Notes under the pieces: model-generated
What the model saw: only the letters and a program-made list of their open reading frames with translations
The model's database searches: none
What the model was told of the DNA's origin: nothing
Assembly (NCBI GenBank): GCA_945874105.1
Contig: CAMCFJ010000025.1
Location: forward strand, 1-44,521
DNA: 44,521 bases
Source: Candidatus Nitrotoga sp. CP45
GTDB taxonomy: Bacteria > Pseudomonadota > Gammaproteobacteria > Burkholderiales > Gallionellaceae
Reading direction: 5' to 3'
Shown here: in pieces, positions 24,877 through 33,208 of the stretch
Layout: every line of letters begins with the position of its first letter
Position numbering within the stretch: the first letter of the stretch is position 1
Program-made: the position numbers and the translations under genes

Positions 24877-25703
24877 TCCGTCATTCCCTCGCCACTGCTG
24901 GCGGATATGCGGATCACTTTCAATTTGGGGTTAATGCGATGCGCATAATCAACAGCGAGATCGGCGTCGAATTCCAGATACGGTAACAAATCGCATTTGT
25001 TCAGCAACATCAAATCGGCGGCGCGGAACATGTCGGGATATTTGAGCGGCTTGTCTTCGCCTTCGGTCACCGAGAGGATCACGACCTTGTGCGCCTCGCC
25101 CAGATCAAAGCTGGCCGGACAAACCAGATTGCCGACGTTCTCTATCAGCAGCAGACTGTTGTCCTGCAAGTGCAGTTGCTGCATGGCCTGACCGACCATG
25201 TACGCATCTAGATGGCAACCCTTGCCGGTGTTGATTTGCAGGGCTGGTGCACCGGCGGCGCGGATGCGTGCTGCATCGTTGTCGGTTTGCTGGTCACCTT
25301 CGATCACCGCAATTGGCAGCGTGCCATGCAAGGCTGCGATGGTTTTTACCAGCAAGGTAGTCTTGCCTGAACCGGGACTGGAGACCAGATTGAGCGCAAA
25401 AATGCCGTGCGTCGAAAAGGTGTCACGGTTCTCAGCGGCGTAATCATTATTTTTTGCGAGGATGTCGCGCTCGATCTTGATCATTCTGGACTGGCTGATG
25501 CCCGGTGCATGCGTGCCTGCCGCGCCCGCGCCAAAATCCAGCACTCCATCCAACACACCATGTTGATGCGTGTGAGGATGGGCGAGTGCTGCACCCTCCT
25601 CATGCACCCGATAGCGCATAGCCTCACCTGGTTTGCGCGGCTGTTTAAGCGCATGGCCTGCGATGAGCGTCTGACCGATTCCACATCCGCACGTTGTACA
25701 CAT
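24810..25703 (-). CDS. hypB: hydrogenase nickel incorporation GTPase HypB
   Basis: HypB is the GTPase that works with HypA to insert nickel into HoxH. It has 297 residues. The N-terminal MCTTCGCG is the high-affinity metal motif, followed by a moderately His-rich linker (HPHTHQHG). The G domain has P-loop [40 protein letters not shown] (metal/switch II) and [11 protein letters not shown] (NKxD). [14 protein letters not shown] closes the domain. An AAGGGA site precedes the ATG. The stop codon lies within the flank of the REP doublet, so the extreme C-terminus may have been altered by that element. Confidence 0.96.
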   Translation of the reverse strand: MCTTCGCGIGQTLIAGHALKQPRKPGEAMRYRVHEEGAALAHPHTHQHGVLDGVLDFGAGAAGTHAPGISQSRMIKIERDILAKNNDYAAENRDTFSTHGIFALNLVSSPGSGKTTLLVKTIAALHGTLPIAVIEGDQQTDNDAARIRAAGAPALQINTGKGCHLDAYMVGQAMQQLHLQDNSLLLIENVGNLVCPASFDLGEAHKVVILSVTEGEDKPLKYPDMFRAADLMLLNKCDLLPYLEFDADLAVDYAHRINPKLKVIRISASSGEGMTEWLGWVAMGCRNATHRRTESPA

Positions 25704-25739
25704 ATCAATTCCCTTTCAATATCTTACACAGTAATTCTG

Positions 25740-26081
25740 CTATTCAACCTCAAGTTCTTTAACCCGCATTTCGTCGCCACCGATTACGTGAATTTCGTAG
25801 CTGCCGCAATTCGGACAAGCTTCATAAAGCGCAGCAATCGGCATTTCAATCGAGCATTTCGCACACCTGCCCTGCCCCGCTGTCTCGGTAATCTCAAGCC
25901 GCGCCTGATGGGCAATGCTGTCGCGCATCACCACATCGAAGCAAAAGCGCAGAGACTCCTGTTCCACACAAGCCAGTTGACCGATCTCCAGCCACACCGT
26001 CTTGACCCGCGTGACTCCTTGCTTGCGCGCCGTATCTTCAATGATTTGCAGCACGCTTTCGGCCAGCGACATTTCATGCAT
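25740..26081 (-). CDS. hypA: hydrogenase nickel chaperone HypA
   Basis: HypA has 113 residues, the standard length. The N-terminal MHEMSLAESVLQII supplies the nickel-binding His2, and a zinc-binding domain has two CxxC motifs (CAKC and CPNC). It binds nickel and docks to the hydrogenase large subunit with HypB. It lies between hoxW (29-bp gap) and hypB (36-bp gap) in the same direction. Confidence 0.97.
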   Translation of the reverse strand: MHEMSLAESVLQIIEDTARKQGVTRVKTVWLEIGQLACVEQESLRFCFDVVMRDSIAHQARLEITETAGQGRCAKCSIEMPIAALYEACPNCGSYEIHVIGGDEMRVKELEVE

Positions 26082-26110
26082 GACTTAGATAATCCGTTTC
26101 CATGATCAGT

Positions 26111-26602
26111 TCACGCAACCGAATCTCCTTTGTTCACCAAACACCGCCGCCAACGTTGCAGACTTGCATCCATGCACAGCTCACGAACCAGTTTTGTTGC
26201 CGTATCCATATTAGCCGCAGCTTGTTCGGTCAGTGGATCGCCCAGCGCGAAATCGTAGCCGCGTATGCGTAACAGAAAAGCCGGTGGCGCATCCTTCCCG
26301 TATACTTGTCGATAGGCGTATAACAAGGCTGTCGGGCTCATCGCATGGCTGGTATAGCTGCCATCTTTTTCGGCTGAGATTTCGGAAAAATCGCAAGGCT
26401 CCGTGCAGGACATATCGGCATCAATGAACAACACCCGGTCACAAGCAGCCAGGTCGGTGACATGCTCGACTTGCAGTTGCATGTCGTTCTGACACTCGAC
26501 TCCGGGGAGATGCAATTGCGCAATGCGCCCGATCAACTCCGGGCCGAGAGCATCGTCTCCGCGCCCGGGATTCCCGTATCCGAATAGCAGCAGCTTTACC
26601 AT
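26111..26602 (-). CDS. hoxW: hydrogenase maturation protease HoxW
   Basis: This endopeptidase of the HyaD/HycI (M52) family has 163 residues and removes the C-terminal extension of HoxH after nickel insertion. The N-terminal LLFGYGNPGRGDDALGPEL contains the nickel-sensing Asp/Glu. DRVLFIDADMS supplies the second acidic position. A His lies in YTSHAMSPTALL, and RIRGYDFALGDPLTEQA completes the family pattern. The start lies 5 bp after the hoxH stop, which fits a dedicated protease for HoxH. Confidence 0.94.
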   Translation of the reverse strand: MVKLLLFGYGNPGRGDDALGPELIGRIAQLHLPGVECQNDMQLQVEHVTDLAACDRVLFIDADMSCTEPCDFSEISAEKDGSYTSHAMSPTALLYAYRQVYGKDAPPAFLLRIRGYDFALGDPLTEQAAANMDTATKLVRELCMDASLQRWRRCLVNKGDSVA

Positions 26603-26607
26603 ATTGC

Positions 26608-28107
26608 TCAGGCCGTTCGTTCGATCACGCCATTGCTGCCCTTGGTCAGCCGATCAAGCAGCGTACCGTCGGCATCAAGCAACTCCACCTGCAACGGCAT
26701 CTTGCCCAAGGCATGAGTGGCGCAGGACAGGCACGGATCGTAGGCGCGCACCGCGACTTCCAGATGATTAAGCAAGCCTTCGGTGATCTCGTGACCTTCA
26801 AGATATTCGTTGGCGACCGAGCGCACCGCTTCGTTCATCGCCTGATTGTTGCTGGTAGTCGAGACGATCAGGTTGGCCTTAATTATCAGCCCCTGCTCAT
26901 CGATCTGATAATGATGGAACAATGTCCCGCGCGGCGCTTCGATCACGCCGACCCCGACACTGCGCTTTTCGCCCAAATCTGCGACCAGATCGGTGCCGGT
27001 GATATCTGGATCATGCAGCAACGCCTCAATCGATTCAGCGCAATGCAGAATTTCGATCATGCGCGCCCAATGATAGGCCAGTGTGTCTTGCACAAAACCG
27101 CCGTGGCCGAATTCTCTGAAGTGCTTGCGCGCGGCTTCCGCCAAAGGCGTTGAAATGGAATCGCAGTTGTTCACGCGCGCCAGTGGACCGACACGGTACC
27201 AGCCTTGCTCCTTTCCCAACTCGACCAAATACGGGAACTTCATGTAGCTCCAAGGGCGCACTTCTTCGCGCAGGATGTCCTGAAAACCGCGATAGTCAAA
27301 CTGGTCGAAAATCATCGCACCCGTCGCCGAACGCGCGCGCAATCCGCCGTGATACAACTCCAGCTCCCCGCCGCCACCGACCATGCTCAGGAAGTTGCTG
27401 CGAATAGTGGCGAAGCGGTAATGCTCGGGATGCGCGGTATGAATCTGCTCATTCAGTGCCAGCGCATCCTGACTCCAGAGCAGTATGTTTTTGATATCGA
27501 CCAGCAAGGCATCGCGCTCGGCGACGGTGAGCGGCTTGTTCATGCCGCCCGGCACGGTGGCGGTGCCGTGGATGCGCTTGCCGGTGATCGCCGCAATGAC
27601 CTGTTGCCCGTACTTGCGCAATTTCACGCCTTTCAGCGCGAGATCGGGATATTTTTCCAGCACGCCGACGATGTTGCGCTGCGCTGGGTCGCTGCCGAAG
27701 CCGAACAGCAAATCGGGGGAAGACAAATGAAAAAAGTGCAGTGCATGCGATTGCAAGGTCTGACCGAAATGCAGCAGGCGGCGCAACTTCTCGGCCGTGG
27801 GCGTGAGCCGCTCCACGCCAACCAACTGATCTACTGCCTTGGCCGCCGCCAGTTGATGACTGACCGGGCAGATCCCGCATAACCGCTGGACGATGAACGG
27901 CACTTCCCAGTAGGGACGCCCCTGGATGAATTTTTCGAAACCGCGAAACTCGACAATGTGGAAACGTGCCTCATGAATATGGTTGTCCGCGTCAAGCAGT
28001 AGCGTGATCTTGCCATGCCCCTCAACACGGGAGACTGGGTCAATGGCAATGCGCCTGAGATTGGGCGGAGTGCCAATGTCGGATTGGGGTTCGGCGTTTT
28101 GTTCCAT
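26608..28107 (-). CDS. hoxH: NAD-linked [NiFe] hydrogenase large subunit HoxH
   Basis: HoxH is the catalytic subunit holding the Ni-Fe centre in the cytoplasmic bidirectional hydrogenase. It has 499 residues from the ATG at 28107; the frame also reaches a TTG at 28113. The L1 motif RLCGICPVSH and L2 motif DPCLSCATH supply the four metal-binding cysteines. RVEGHGKI marks the N-terminal conserved region. About 36 residues follow the last His and form the peptide removed by HoxW. The group 3d assignment rests on the neighbouring diaphorase genes. A small hairpin insertion lies in the 65-bp gap from hoxY. Confidence 0.97.
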   Translation of the reverse strand: MEQNAEPQSDIGTPPNLRRIAIDPVSRVEGHGKITLLLDADNHIHEARFHIVEFRGFEKFIQGRPYWEVPFIVQRLCGICPVSHQLAAAKAVDQLVGVERLTPTAEKLRRLLHFGQTLQSHALHFFHLSSPDLLFGFGSDPAQRNIVGVLEKYPDLALKGVKLRKYGQQVIAAITGKRIHGTATVPGGMNKPLTVAERDALLVDIKNILLWSQDALALNEQIHTAHPEHYRFATIRSNFLSMVGGGGELELYHGGLRARSATGAMIFDQFDYRGFQDILREEVRPWSYMKFPYLVELGKEQGWYRVGPLARVNNCDSISTPLAEAARKHFREFGHGGFVQDTLAYHWARMIEILHCAESIEALLHDPDITGTDLVADLGEKRSVGVGVIEAPRGTLFHHYQIDEQGLIIKANLIVSTTSNNQAMNEAVRSVANEYLEGHEITEGLLNHLEVAVRAYDPCLSCATHALGKMPLQVELLDADGTLLDRLTKGSNGVIERTA

Positions 28108-28120
28108 ATCCAATTACCGT

Positions 28121-28184
28121 TAATCGTAATGTAGCCAAGTAGAGTGGGCACGAATTTGTGCCCACGCAGAAACTAATCGTAATG
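28121..28184. mobile_element. palindromic mini-element with 11-bp direct repeats between hoxY and hoxH
   Basis: TAATCGTAATG occurs at 28121–28131 and again at 28174–28184, on either side of 42 bp containing a perfect 8-bp-arm hairpin (GTGGGCAC at 28144–28151, GTGCCCAC at 28158–28165, 6-base loop). The right repeat overlaps the hoxY stop codon. This is the pattern of a small insertion with a target duplication. Confidence 0.65.
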
Positions 28185-28709
28185 CAACAGATTGTGGGGA
28201 AGCACGGGCTCCCGGCCTTCCAACAAATCACCCAGTATTTTGAGAAACGCATCGGCCGACGGCGGACAGCCAGGCAGGTAGTAATCGACTCGTACTACCT
28301 CATGGATAGGATGCACTTTGTCGAGTAACAGCGGCAGCTCCACATCATTCGGGATCTGCGGATTTTCCACGCCCGCTCCATTTATATAAACCTCTTCCAG
28401 ACATTCGCGCAAACTGAAATGGTTGCGCATGGCGGGCACTCCGCCATTGATGGCGCATGCTCCGACCGCGATGAGTATCTTGCAGTTATCGCGAAATTCG
28501 CGCAGCACATGCACATTTTCTGCGTTGCATACCCCGCCTTCGATCAAGCCGATATCGCAAGGGCCGCAATGCTTGATGTCGGTAAGCGGCGAGCGATTGA
28601 ACTCGACATGTTCCAGCAAGGCGACCAATCGTTCATCCATATCAAGGAAAGACATATGGCAGCCGAAGCAACCTGCCAGCGAGGTGGTGGCAATTCTGAT
28701 TTTACTCAT
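28173..28709 (-). CDS. hoxY: NAD-linked [NiFe] hydrogenase small subunit HoxY
   Basis: HoxY has 178 residues and carries the proximal [4Fe-4S] cluster that takes electrons from HoxH to the diaphorase. Cluster ligands are visible in SLAGCFGCHMSFLD, CGPCDIGLIEGGVC, VGACAINGGVPAMRN and PGCPPSADAFLKIL. There is no Tat signal, as expected for the cytoplasmic enzyme. It overlaps the hoxU stop by 8 bp. Its stop codon TAG falls at the edge of the inserted hairpin element. The other copy of the 11-bp repeat would give TAA at the same place, suggesting the original end of the gene. Confidence 0.96.
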   Translation of the reverse strand: MSKIRIATTSLAGCFGCHMSFLDMDERLVALLEHVEFNRSPLTDIKHCGPCDIGLIEGGVCNAENVHVLREFRDNCKILIAVGACAINGGVPAMRNHFSLRECLEEVYINGAGVENPQIPNDVELPLLLDKVHPIHEVVRVDYYLPGCPPSADAFLKILGDLLEGREPVLPHNLLHYD

Positions 28710-29529
28710 CGGCGTGCCTCACTTTGGTCAGGATAATTTCTTCCGAACCAATTTCGCCGACTTGGTGAAGGTCAAAGGTGCGCCGTCCGATCGGCACTTC
28801 ATAACCGTGTTCCTTGATCAGGATCGCACCTACCGGACAAATGTGTGCCGCCATGTCACTGGTTTCAAGATCGCTATCCACCAGCTTGCCGCTCGCTGAG
28901 TTCACAATCAGATGTGCATTGATTCCGCGCCCTGCAATCGCGAACACGTTTTTGCCATCCACTTCGCGGCTGGCACGCACGCACAGCTCGCACAGTATGC
29001 AACGGTCGCGATCCAGCATGACAGTTGGATGCGAGGCATCCACTGCGCGGCGCTGGAGGAACTGCGGGAAATGCCCGTCCAGCATTCCCAGATGATAGGC
29101 CATTGCCTGTAGAGTGCAGTCGCCACATTTTTCGCAGGATGGGCAGATATGGTTGCCTTCGATAAACAACATTTGCGTGATGGTCTTGCGCACTTCGTTC
29201 AGCGCCGGCGTGTTGTTGCTGATCTGCTGTCCGGCCACGGCGGGCATGGTGCAGGCCGATACGCTCCTGCTGTCGGCAACGACTTGAAATTTTGCTTGCA
29301 CCCGGCGATCAGAATTGTGGGACGACACACTTCTGCTGGCGATATCGACTACACAAAGCTTGCAACTGCCATGCGGCGTGAGTCCCGGCTTGTGGCACAA
29401 ATGCGGGATATAGACACCAGCTGCCAATGCCGCATCCATGATGGTCTGTCCCGCCACAAACGGGATCTCCTGCCCGTCTATCGTGATGGTATTTTGAGTG
29501 ATGGGATTTTGTGTTGTGTCCGCGCTCAT
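28702..29529 (-). CDS. hoxU: NAD-reducing hydrogenase diaphorase subunit HoxU
   Basis: HoxU has 275 residues from the ATG at 29529, which has a GAGAGTGG site. The frame extends 117 codons further into hoxF, but that part is a shadow. It is a NuoG-N-terminus-like electron-transfer subunit. A plant-type [2Fe-2S] domain comes first (HLCHKPGLTPHGSCKLC), then CPSCEKCGDCTLQ (His/Cys [4Fe-4S] region), RCILCELCVRAS and HICPVGAI. It links HoxF to HoxY. The start is 10 bp from the hoxF stop and the gene overlaps hoxY by 8 bp. Confidence 0.96.
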   Translation of the reverse strand: MSADTTQNPITQNTITIDGQEIPFVAGQTIMDAALAAGVYIPHLCHKPGLTPHGSCKLCVVDIASRSVSSHNSDRRVQAKFQVVADSRSVSACTMPAVAGQQISNNTPALNEVRKTITQMLFIEGNHICPSCEKCGDCTLQAMAYHLGMLDGHFPQFLQRRAVDASHPTVMLDRDRCILCELCVRASREVDGKNVFAIAGRGINAHLIVNSASGKLVDSDLETSDMAAHICPVGAILIKEHGYEVPIGRRTFDLHQVGEIGSEEIILTKVRHADE

Positions 29530-29539
29530 ATCGCCACTC

Positions 29540-31351
29540 TCATTCAATGTGAGCTGCCGCATCATCGCGACGGCTGATCTGGCGCGCTTCCTCAAGTGCT
29601 GCGTCCAGATCGAAATGCGGCTCAAAATCGTGATGCACCAAGCGTTGCTCGAACGTCTGCGGGAAACGCTGCAAACCATCCAGAATGGGATTCGCTGCGG
29701 TCTGCCCCAGTCCGCAATGCGAGCGGCATTTGACCAGCGTGGCGATGTGCTGCATTTCATCCAGATCATATCGCGTGCCGTGTCCGCCGGCGATTTTGCC
29801 CAACCCGTTTTTGAGCAGCGCAGTACCGACCCGACACGGGGTGCAAAAACCGCAACTCTCATGGGCGAAAAAATGCGCAAAATTAACTATGACCGCCAGC
29901 AGGTCTCGTGCCTGACCAAAAACCATTAGCGAACCACCCGTGGACAAATCATCGAAGCCTAGTCTGCGATCAAATTCCGCACTGTCAATCAGTGTCCCGG
30001 AAGGCCCGCCGACTTGTACCGCCTGGGCATTTTTAGCCCCGCAGTCGTCCAGCACCTGCCGGATAGTGACACCGAACGGATATTCATAAATTCCCGGTGT
30101 AGCGCAGTCACCGCTGATGCTCAAAATCTTGCTGCCAGCCGACTTCTCAGTACCCTCAGCCCTGAACCAGGCACTGCCGCGCAGCACAATATGGGCAGCC
30201 GCGATGAACGTCTCGACATTGTTGACGACGGTAGGTTGGCCACGATAGCCATGTGTCACCGGGAATGGTGGACGCACACGCGGAATACCGCGTTTGCCTT
30301 CCAGTGATTCGATCAGCGCCGATTCCTCGCCGCAGATGTAAGCGCCTGCGCCCACCACGATGTCGATGTCGAAACTGAATCCAGGCTGGCCGAGGATGTC
30401 GACACCCAGCAAAGCCAGTTCGCGGCGGCGCGCCAATACGGATTGCAAATGCGGCAGCAGATATCGGTACTCGCCGCGCAGATAGAGATAGCCCTGTTTT
30501 GCCCCGACCGCAAAGGCACACACCGTCATGCCCTCAAACAAACTATCTGCATGGCTGTGCAATATCACGCGATCCTTGAATGTGCCCGGCTCGCCTTCAT
30601 CGGCATTGCATACCACATAGTGCGCGGCACCCTGCGCTTCGCGGCAGAACTGCCACTTCATGCCGGTACTGAATCCCGCACCACCCCGGCCGCGCAAACC
30701 CGACTGGATGATCTCGCTCAATGTGTCTGCAACGTCCAGCTCAAGCATCTTGCGAAGACCAATTCCCACGGTAAGATCATCTTTGAGCAACAGACCGCTG
30801 ACACGAATGTTGTCGTCGACCTGAAACCACTCAGGCGGCCAATCCTCCAGCGGCGCCTCTGCCTCAACCAGAGCGGCGATACGGTCTATTCTGCTGTCAT
30901 CCAGACGGGTAATCGGCATGCCGTTAACCAGCAATGCCGCGCCATGGTCGCACATGCCGATGCAGGAAGTTTGATCCATGCTGACCAACCCATCGCTGCG
31001 CGTGTTGCCGGCAACGATGTCCAGCCGCCGACCGAGCATAGCCATCAGATCCACGCCCCCGGCCATATAGCCGCAACTGGTGCAGTTGCTGAACAGAATG
31101 TCGTACCGTCCGCGCGGGGTTTTGTGAAAGAAGGAATAAAACTCGTTCACCGCATCCACCTGGCTAAGCGGCAGATCGAGATGTGCGGCAACTTCGCGAA
31201 CCGCTTCATCGGAGATATGCAGGAATTGTTGTTGCAATGCATGCAGCACATGCAATAAGTGGGGCGATTCCGCACAGGCTTCAGCGATAGCTGAGCGGAG
31301 CACACCGATCGTGTTCGCAGTGTTCGAATCCGTGACCGAAACATTCCTCAA
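29540..31351 (-). CDS. hoxF: NAD-reducing hydrogenase diaphorase subunit HoxF
   Basis: HoxF is the NAD(H)-binding flavoprotein, 603 residues long. A NuoE-like N-terminal domain (about 1–170; SNCTSCGYMAGG and QTSCIGMCDHG) is fused to a NuoF-like domain with GRGGAGFSTGMKW (FMN/NADH site), CNADEGEPGTFKDR, GAGAYICGEESALIESLEG and the [4Fe-4S] site ESCGFCTPCR plus a later CRSHCG. The fusion explains why no separate hoxE is present. The only suitable start is TTG at 31351, with an AGGTG site 5 bp before it. It is the first gene of the hox–hyp operon; a palindrome at 31383–31394 lies just upstream. Confidence 0.95.
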   Translation of the reverse strand: MRNVSVTDSNTANTIGVLRSAIAEACAESPHLLHVLHALQQQFLHISDEAVREVAAHLDLPLSQVDAVNEFYSFFHKTPRGRYDILFSNCTSCGYMAGGVDLMAMLGRRLDIVAGNTRSDGLVSMDQTSCIGMCDHGAALLVNGMPITRLDDSRIDRIAALVEAEAPLEDWPPEWFQVDDNIRVSGLLLKDDLTVGIGLRKMLELDVADTLSEIIQSGLRGRGGAGFSTGMKWQFCREAQGAAHYVVCNADEGEPGTFKDRVILHSHADSLFEGMTVCAFAVGAKQGYLYLRGEYRYLLPHLQSVLARRRELALLGVDILGQPGFSFDIDIVVGAGAYICGEESALIESLEGKRGIPRVRPPFPVTHGYRGQPTVVNNVETFIAAAHIVLRGSAWFRAEGTEKSAGSKILSISGDCATPGIYEYPFGVTIRQVLDDCGAKNAQAVQVGGPSGTLIDSAEFDRRLGFDDLSTGGSLMVFGQARDLLAVIVNFAHFFAHESCGFCTPCRVGTALLKNGLGKIAGGHGTRYDLDEMQHIATLVKCRSHCGLGQTAANPILDGLQRFPQTFEQRLVHHDFEPHFDLDAALEEARQISRRDDAAAHIE

Positions 31352-31382
31352 GATGGCACCTCGTTCGTTGCTTTACCGTTTG

Positions 31383-31394
31383 GAGAGTACTCTC
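31383..31394. promoter_or_regulatory. 12-bp palindrome upstream of hoxF
   Basis: A perfect palindrome, GAGAGTACTCTC, lies 32–43 bp before the hoxF start codon. It is downstream of a TTGACC hexamer (minus strand) that could be a –35 element. It is a candidate operator for the hydrogenase operon. No known regulator motif is recognised. Confidence 0.4.
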
Positions 31395-31437
31395 AGCTTA
31401 CGCATATGGTCAATTGATACTCACCTCACTATCTTGC

Positions 31438-31465
31438 TTGACGATCTCACTTCAATAAATATAAT
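31438..31465 (+). promoter_or_regulatory. sigma-70 promoter of the vapB-like gene
   Basis: TTGACG (31438–31443) and TATAAT (31460–31465) are separated by 16 bp. An AAGGAG ribosome site and the ATG at 31508 follow, so the antitoxin gene appears to be expressed independently of the divergent hox operon. Confidence 0.65.
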
Positions 31466-31507
31466 TTGAAATATACTTGCCACAGCCAATTGTAAGGAGC
31501 TGCCACC

Positions 31508-31738
31508 ATGTCACAAATCACGCTATATCTGGACGATGCCACTCAGGCATTGGTGGAGCAGGCCGCGAAGGCCAATGGCCTGTCGAAAAGCCTTTGGGTG
31601 GCGGAAATCATCCGCAAATACGCCGCCCATGAGTGGCCGCGAGATTGCCTGTTGTTGGCGGGACGTTTTGCCGATTTTCCCCTACGCGAAGAAAACCCGG
31701 CCTCGCAGGCAGCCGATGTTCGGCGCCTGGGTTTTTGA
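31508..31738 (+). CDS. ribbon-helix-helix antitoxin (VapB-like)
   Basis: This is a 76-residue protein. SQITLYLDDATQALVEQAAKANGLSKSLWVAEIIRKYA is a ribbon-helix-helix DNA-binding domain of CopG/VapB type. The C-terminal tail (WPRDCLLLAGRFADFP) resembles the toxin-binding part. It has a strong promoter and ribosome site, and is followed 9 bp later by a PIN-domain gene that is cut short. The antitoxin itself looks intact. Confidence 0.82.
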   Translation: MSQITLYLDDATQALVEQAAKANGLSKSLWVAEIIRKYAAHEWPRDCLLLAGRFADFPLREENPASQAADVRRLGF

Positions 31739-31747
31739 TTGACTGCC

Positions 31748-31969
31748 ATGCTGATTCTCGACAGCAACACCATCAGCTACTACTTTCGCGGCGACCCGCT
31801 GGTGGTGCCGCGCCTGCAAGCCCTTTCTCCTGCCGATGTCGGCGTGCCTGCCATTGTGGAATACGAACTGCGTTATGGACCTTTGCCTTTGCCGCCGGAG
31901 GCAGCCAATCCCCGTCTGGCGGCATTAGCCGCTTTGTGCCAGTTGCGGTCGTTGATGGGTAGAATGTGA
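31748..31969 (+). pseudogene. truncated VapC-like PIN toxin
   Basis: This is a 73-residue frame from the ATG at 31748. MLILDSNTISYYFRGDP and VPAIVEYELRYG are the first half of a VapC PIN domain with the first Asp and the conserved Glu. The coding match fades after AALAALCQLRS and a stop follows (MGRM), whereas VapC normally has about 130 residues. The later acidic residues are missing, so nuclease activity is unlikely. The downstream bases to 32122 contain no recognisable continuation. Confidence 0.75.
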
Positions 31970-32122
31970 CGTCGGTTGTATGCTAGAACCAGAGCCGCTC
32001 CATCAACGCGGACACCAGATGTGCTTTGCACTTACGGTTGCCGCAATAATGCTTCTGATCAGACAGGCATATCTCCATTCATGTTGGTGTAAAACGAAAG
32101 AAAACAGAATGAAAGAGACTAA

Positions 32123-32875
32123 GTGCAAGTAAATCAGGGCGATTCCATATCGAGCGCAGTGTTCATATCTCCTCATCACGATGACGTATGTTTCTCACTA
32201 GCGGCTACTGCATTGTTATGCGGAGGCGGGCATCTGGTGAATGTATTTACCCAGAGCGACTATGCAGTTATATCACTTCCTTCTTTTGCGGACAGAAGTG
32301 AGCACATTAGATATGTAAGCAGCATGAGAGCTCAGGAAGATCAGATGTTTGCGGATGCATGCAATTTGACCCGGCATGATTTGCGCTTGGAGGAGCCTCC
32401 TGTGCTGGGCATACTCCCATTCGATTTGAGCCATATTCAGTTTGAAGTTGATCACCTGAATGCCATCATGATCGAAGGCATTGCGTCTCTTCATCAGTCG
32501 CAAGCCATCAGTAAGCCAGCCTTGTATTGTCCCATAGGCATCGGAGGTCACAGGAATCATGTTTCTGTGCTGGCTGCGGTTGTACGTGCTTTACCTCGAT
32601 TGCAGGAATTATATGAAGTATTCTTTTACGAGGACTTACATTACGCAAGCGATTTGAATTTCAGGAATGCGGGGCTACAACGTTTGTCTGGAATGCTCAA
32701 GGGGCGGCAATTGGAGAGGAGAGCGCTGGTTTTGCCGCCTCAATTATTTGCTAGGAAAATGGGGTTGGTGAACATATATTTTTCCCAGCATGGCGGTAAG
32801 TTGCGCTCGTATGATTTTATTCCCGCTACCTTTCGTATGCACGAAGAGCACGAGGCTGTGTGGGCCCTGATATAG
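32123..32875 (+). CDS. PIG-L/LmbE-like deacetylase
   Basis: This is a 250-residue protein beginning at GTG. FISPHHDDVCFS matches the PHxDD zinc motif of PIG-L/LmbE N-acetylglucosamine deacetylases, and GIGGHRNH supplies the later metal-binding His. SMRAQEDQMFADAC resembles the conserved region between them. These enzymes deacetylate sugar conjugates such as cell-wall or glycolipid precursors; the substrate is unknown. A galE fragment and a glycosyltransferase lie next to it on the other strand, suggesting a former surface-glycan locus. Confidence 0.82.
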   Translation: MQVNQGDSISSAVFISPHHDDVCFSLAATALLCGGGHLVNVFTQSDYAVISLPSFADRSEHIRYVSSMRAQEDQMFADACNLTRHDLRLEEPPVLGILPFDLSHIQFEVDHLNAIMIEGIASLHQSQAISKPALYCPIGIGGHRNHVSVLAAVVRALPRLQELYEVFFYEDLHYASDLNFRNAGLQRLSGMLKGRQLERRALVLPPQLFARKMGLVNIYFSQHGGKLRSYDFIPATFRMHEEHEAVWALI

Positions 32876-32968
32876 GCACTGGAATAAAGTTGCCTGAAAT
32901 ATAGGGATAGGCTTCAGCTATAACCGAGGGGATTATTTTGTAGCCAATGCCAAGTGTCACGACATATG

Positions 32969-33208
32969 TCAGTCAAAGTATGCTTGGCGCTCGAGTACAT
33001 CCTGTACAAACACGGTACTGCCTTGCTCGCACACTACCGGACGCTGAGTGATGCGCTCCAGCCGCTTCAGGATGGATGGGTGGCTGTTGGAAAAGTTGTC
33101 GAGAAAGACGGGGATTTCTCCGGATTGCACCAATGCCAAAAATACATGGCTGCCGATATAGCCAGCACCGCCAGTAATGAGAATGCTCCTCACGGGCGTT
33201 TCCACCAA
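32969..33208 (-). pseudogene. fragment of NAD-dependent sugar epimerase (GalE-like)
   Basis: This is a 79-codon frame with the N-terminal Rossmann motif of UDP-glucose 4-epimerase (ILITGGAGYIGSHVFLAL, then FLDNFSNSHPSILKRLERIT). GalE has about 340 residues. Here the match ends at VLERQAYFD, then a stop, and no catalytic YxxxK exists. The 5' end overlaps the upstream glycosyltransferase gene by 19 bp, as functional genes in a glycan operon might. It is a truncated relic. Confidence 0.8.

Noticed and set aside
31400-31500. Sigma-54 or FNR site for the hox operon
   Set aside because: TGGCAAG and TCAATTGA were considered, but the spacing and half-sites do not match the consensus.
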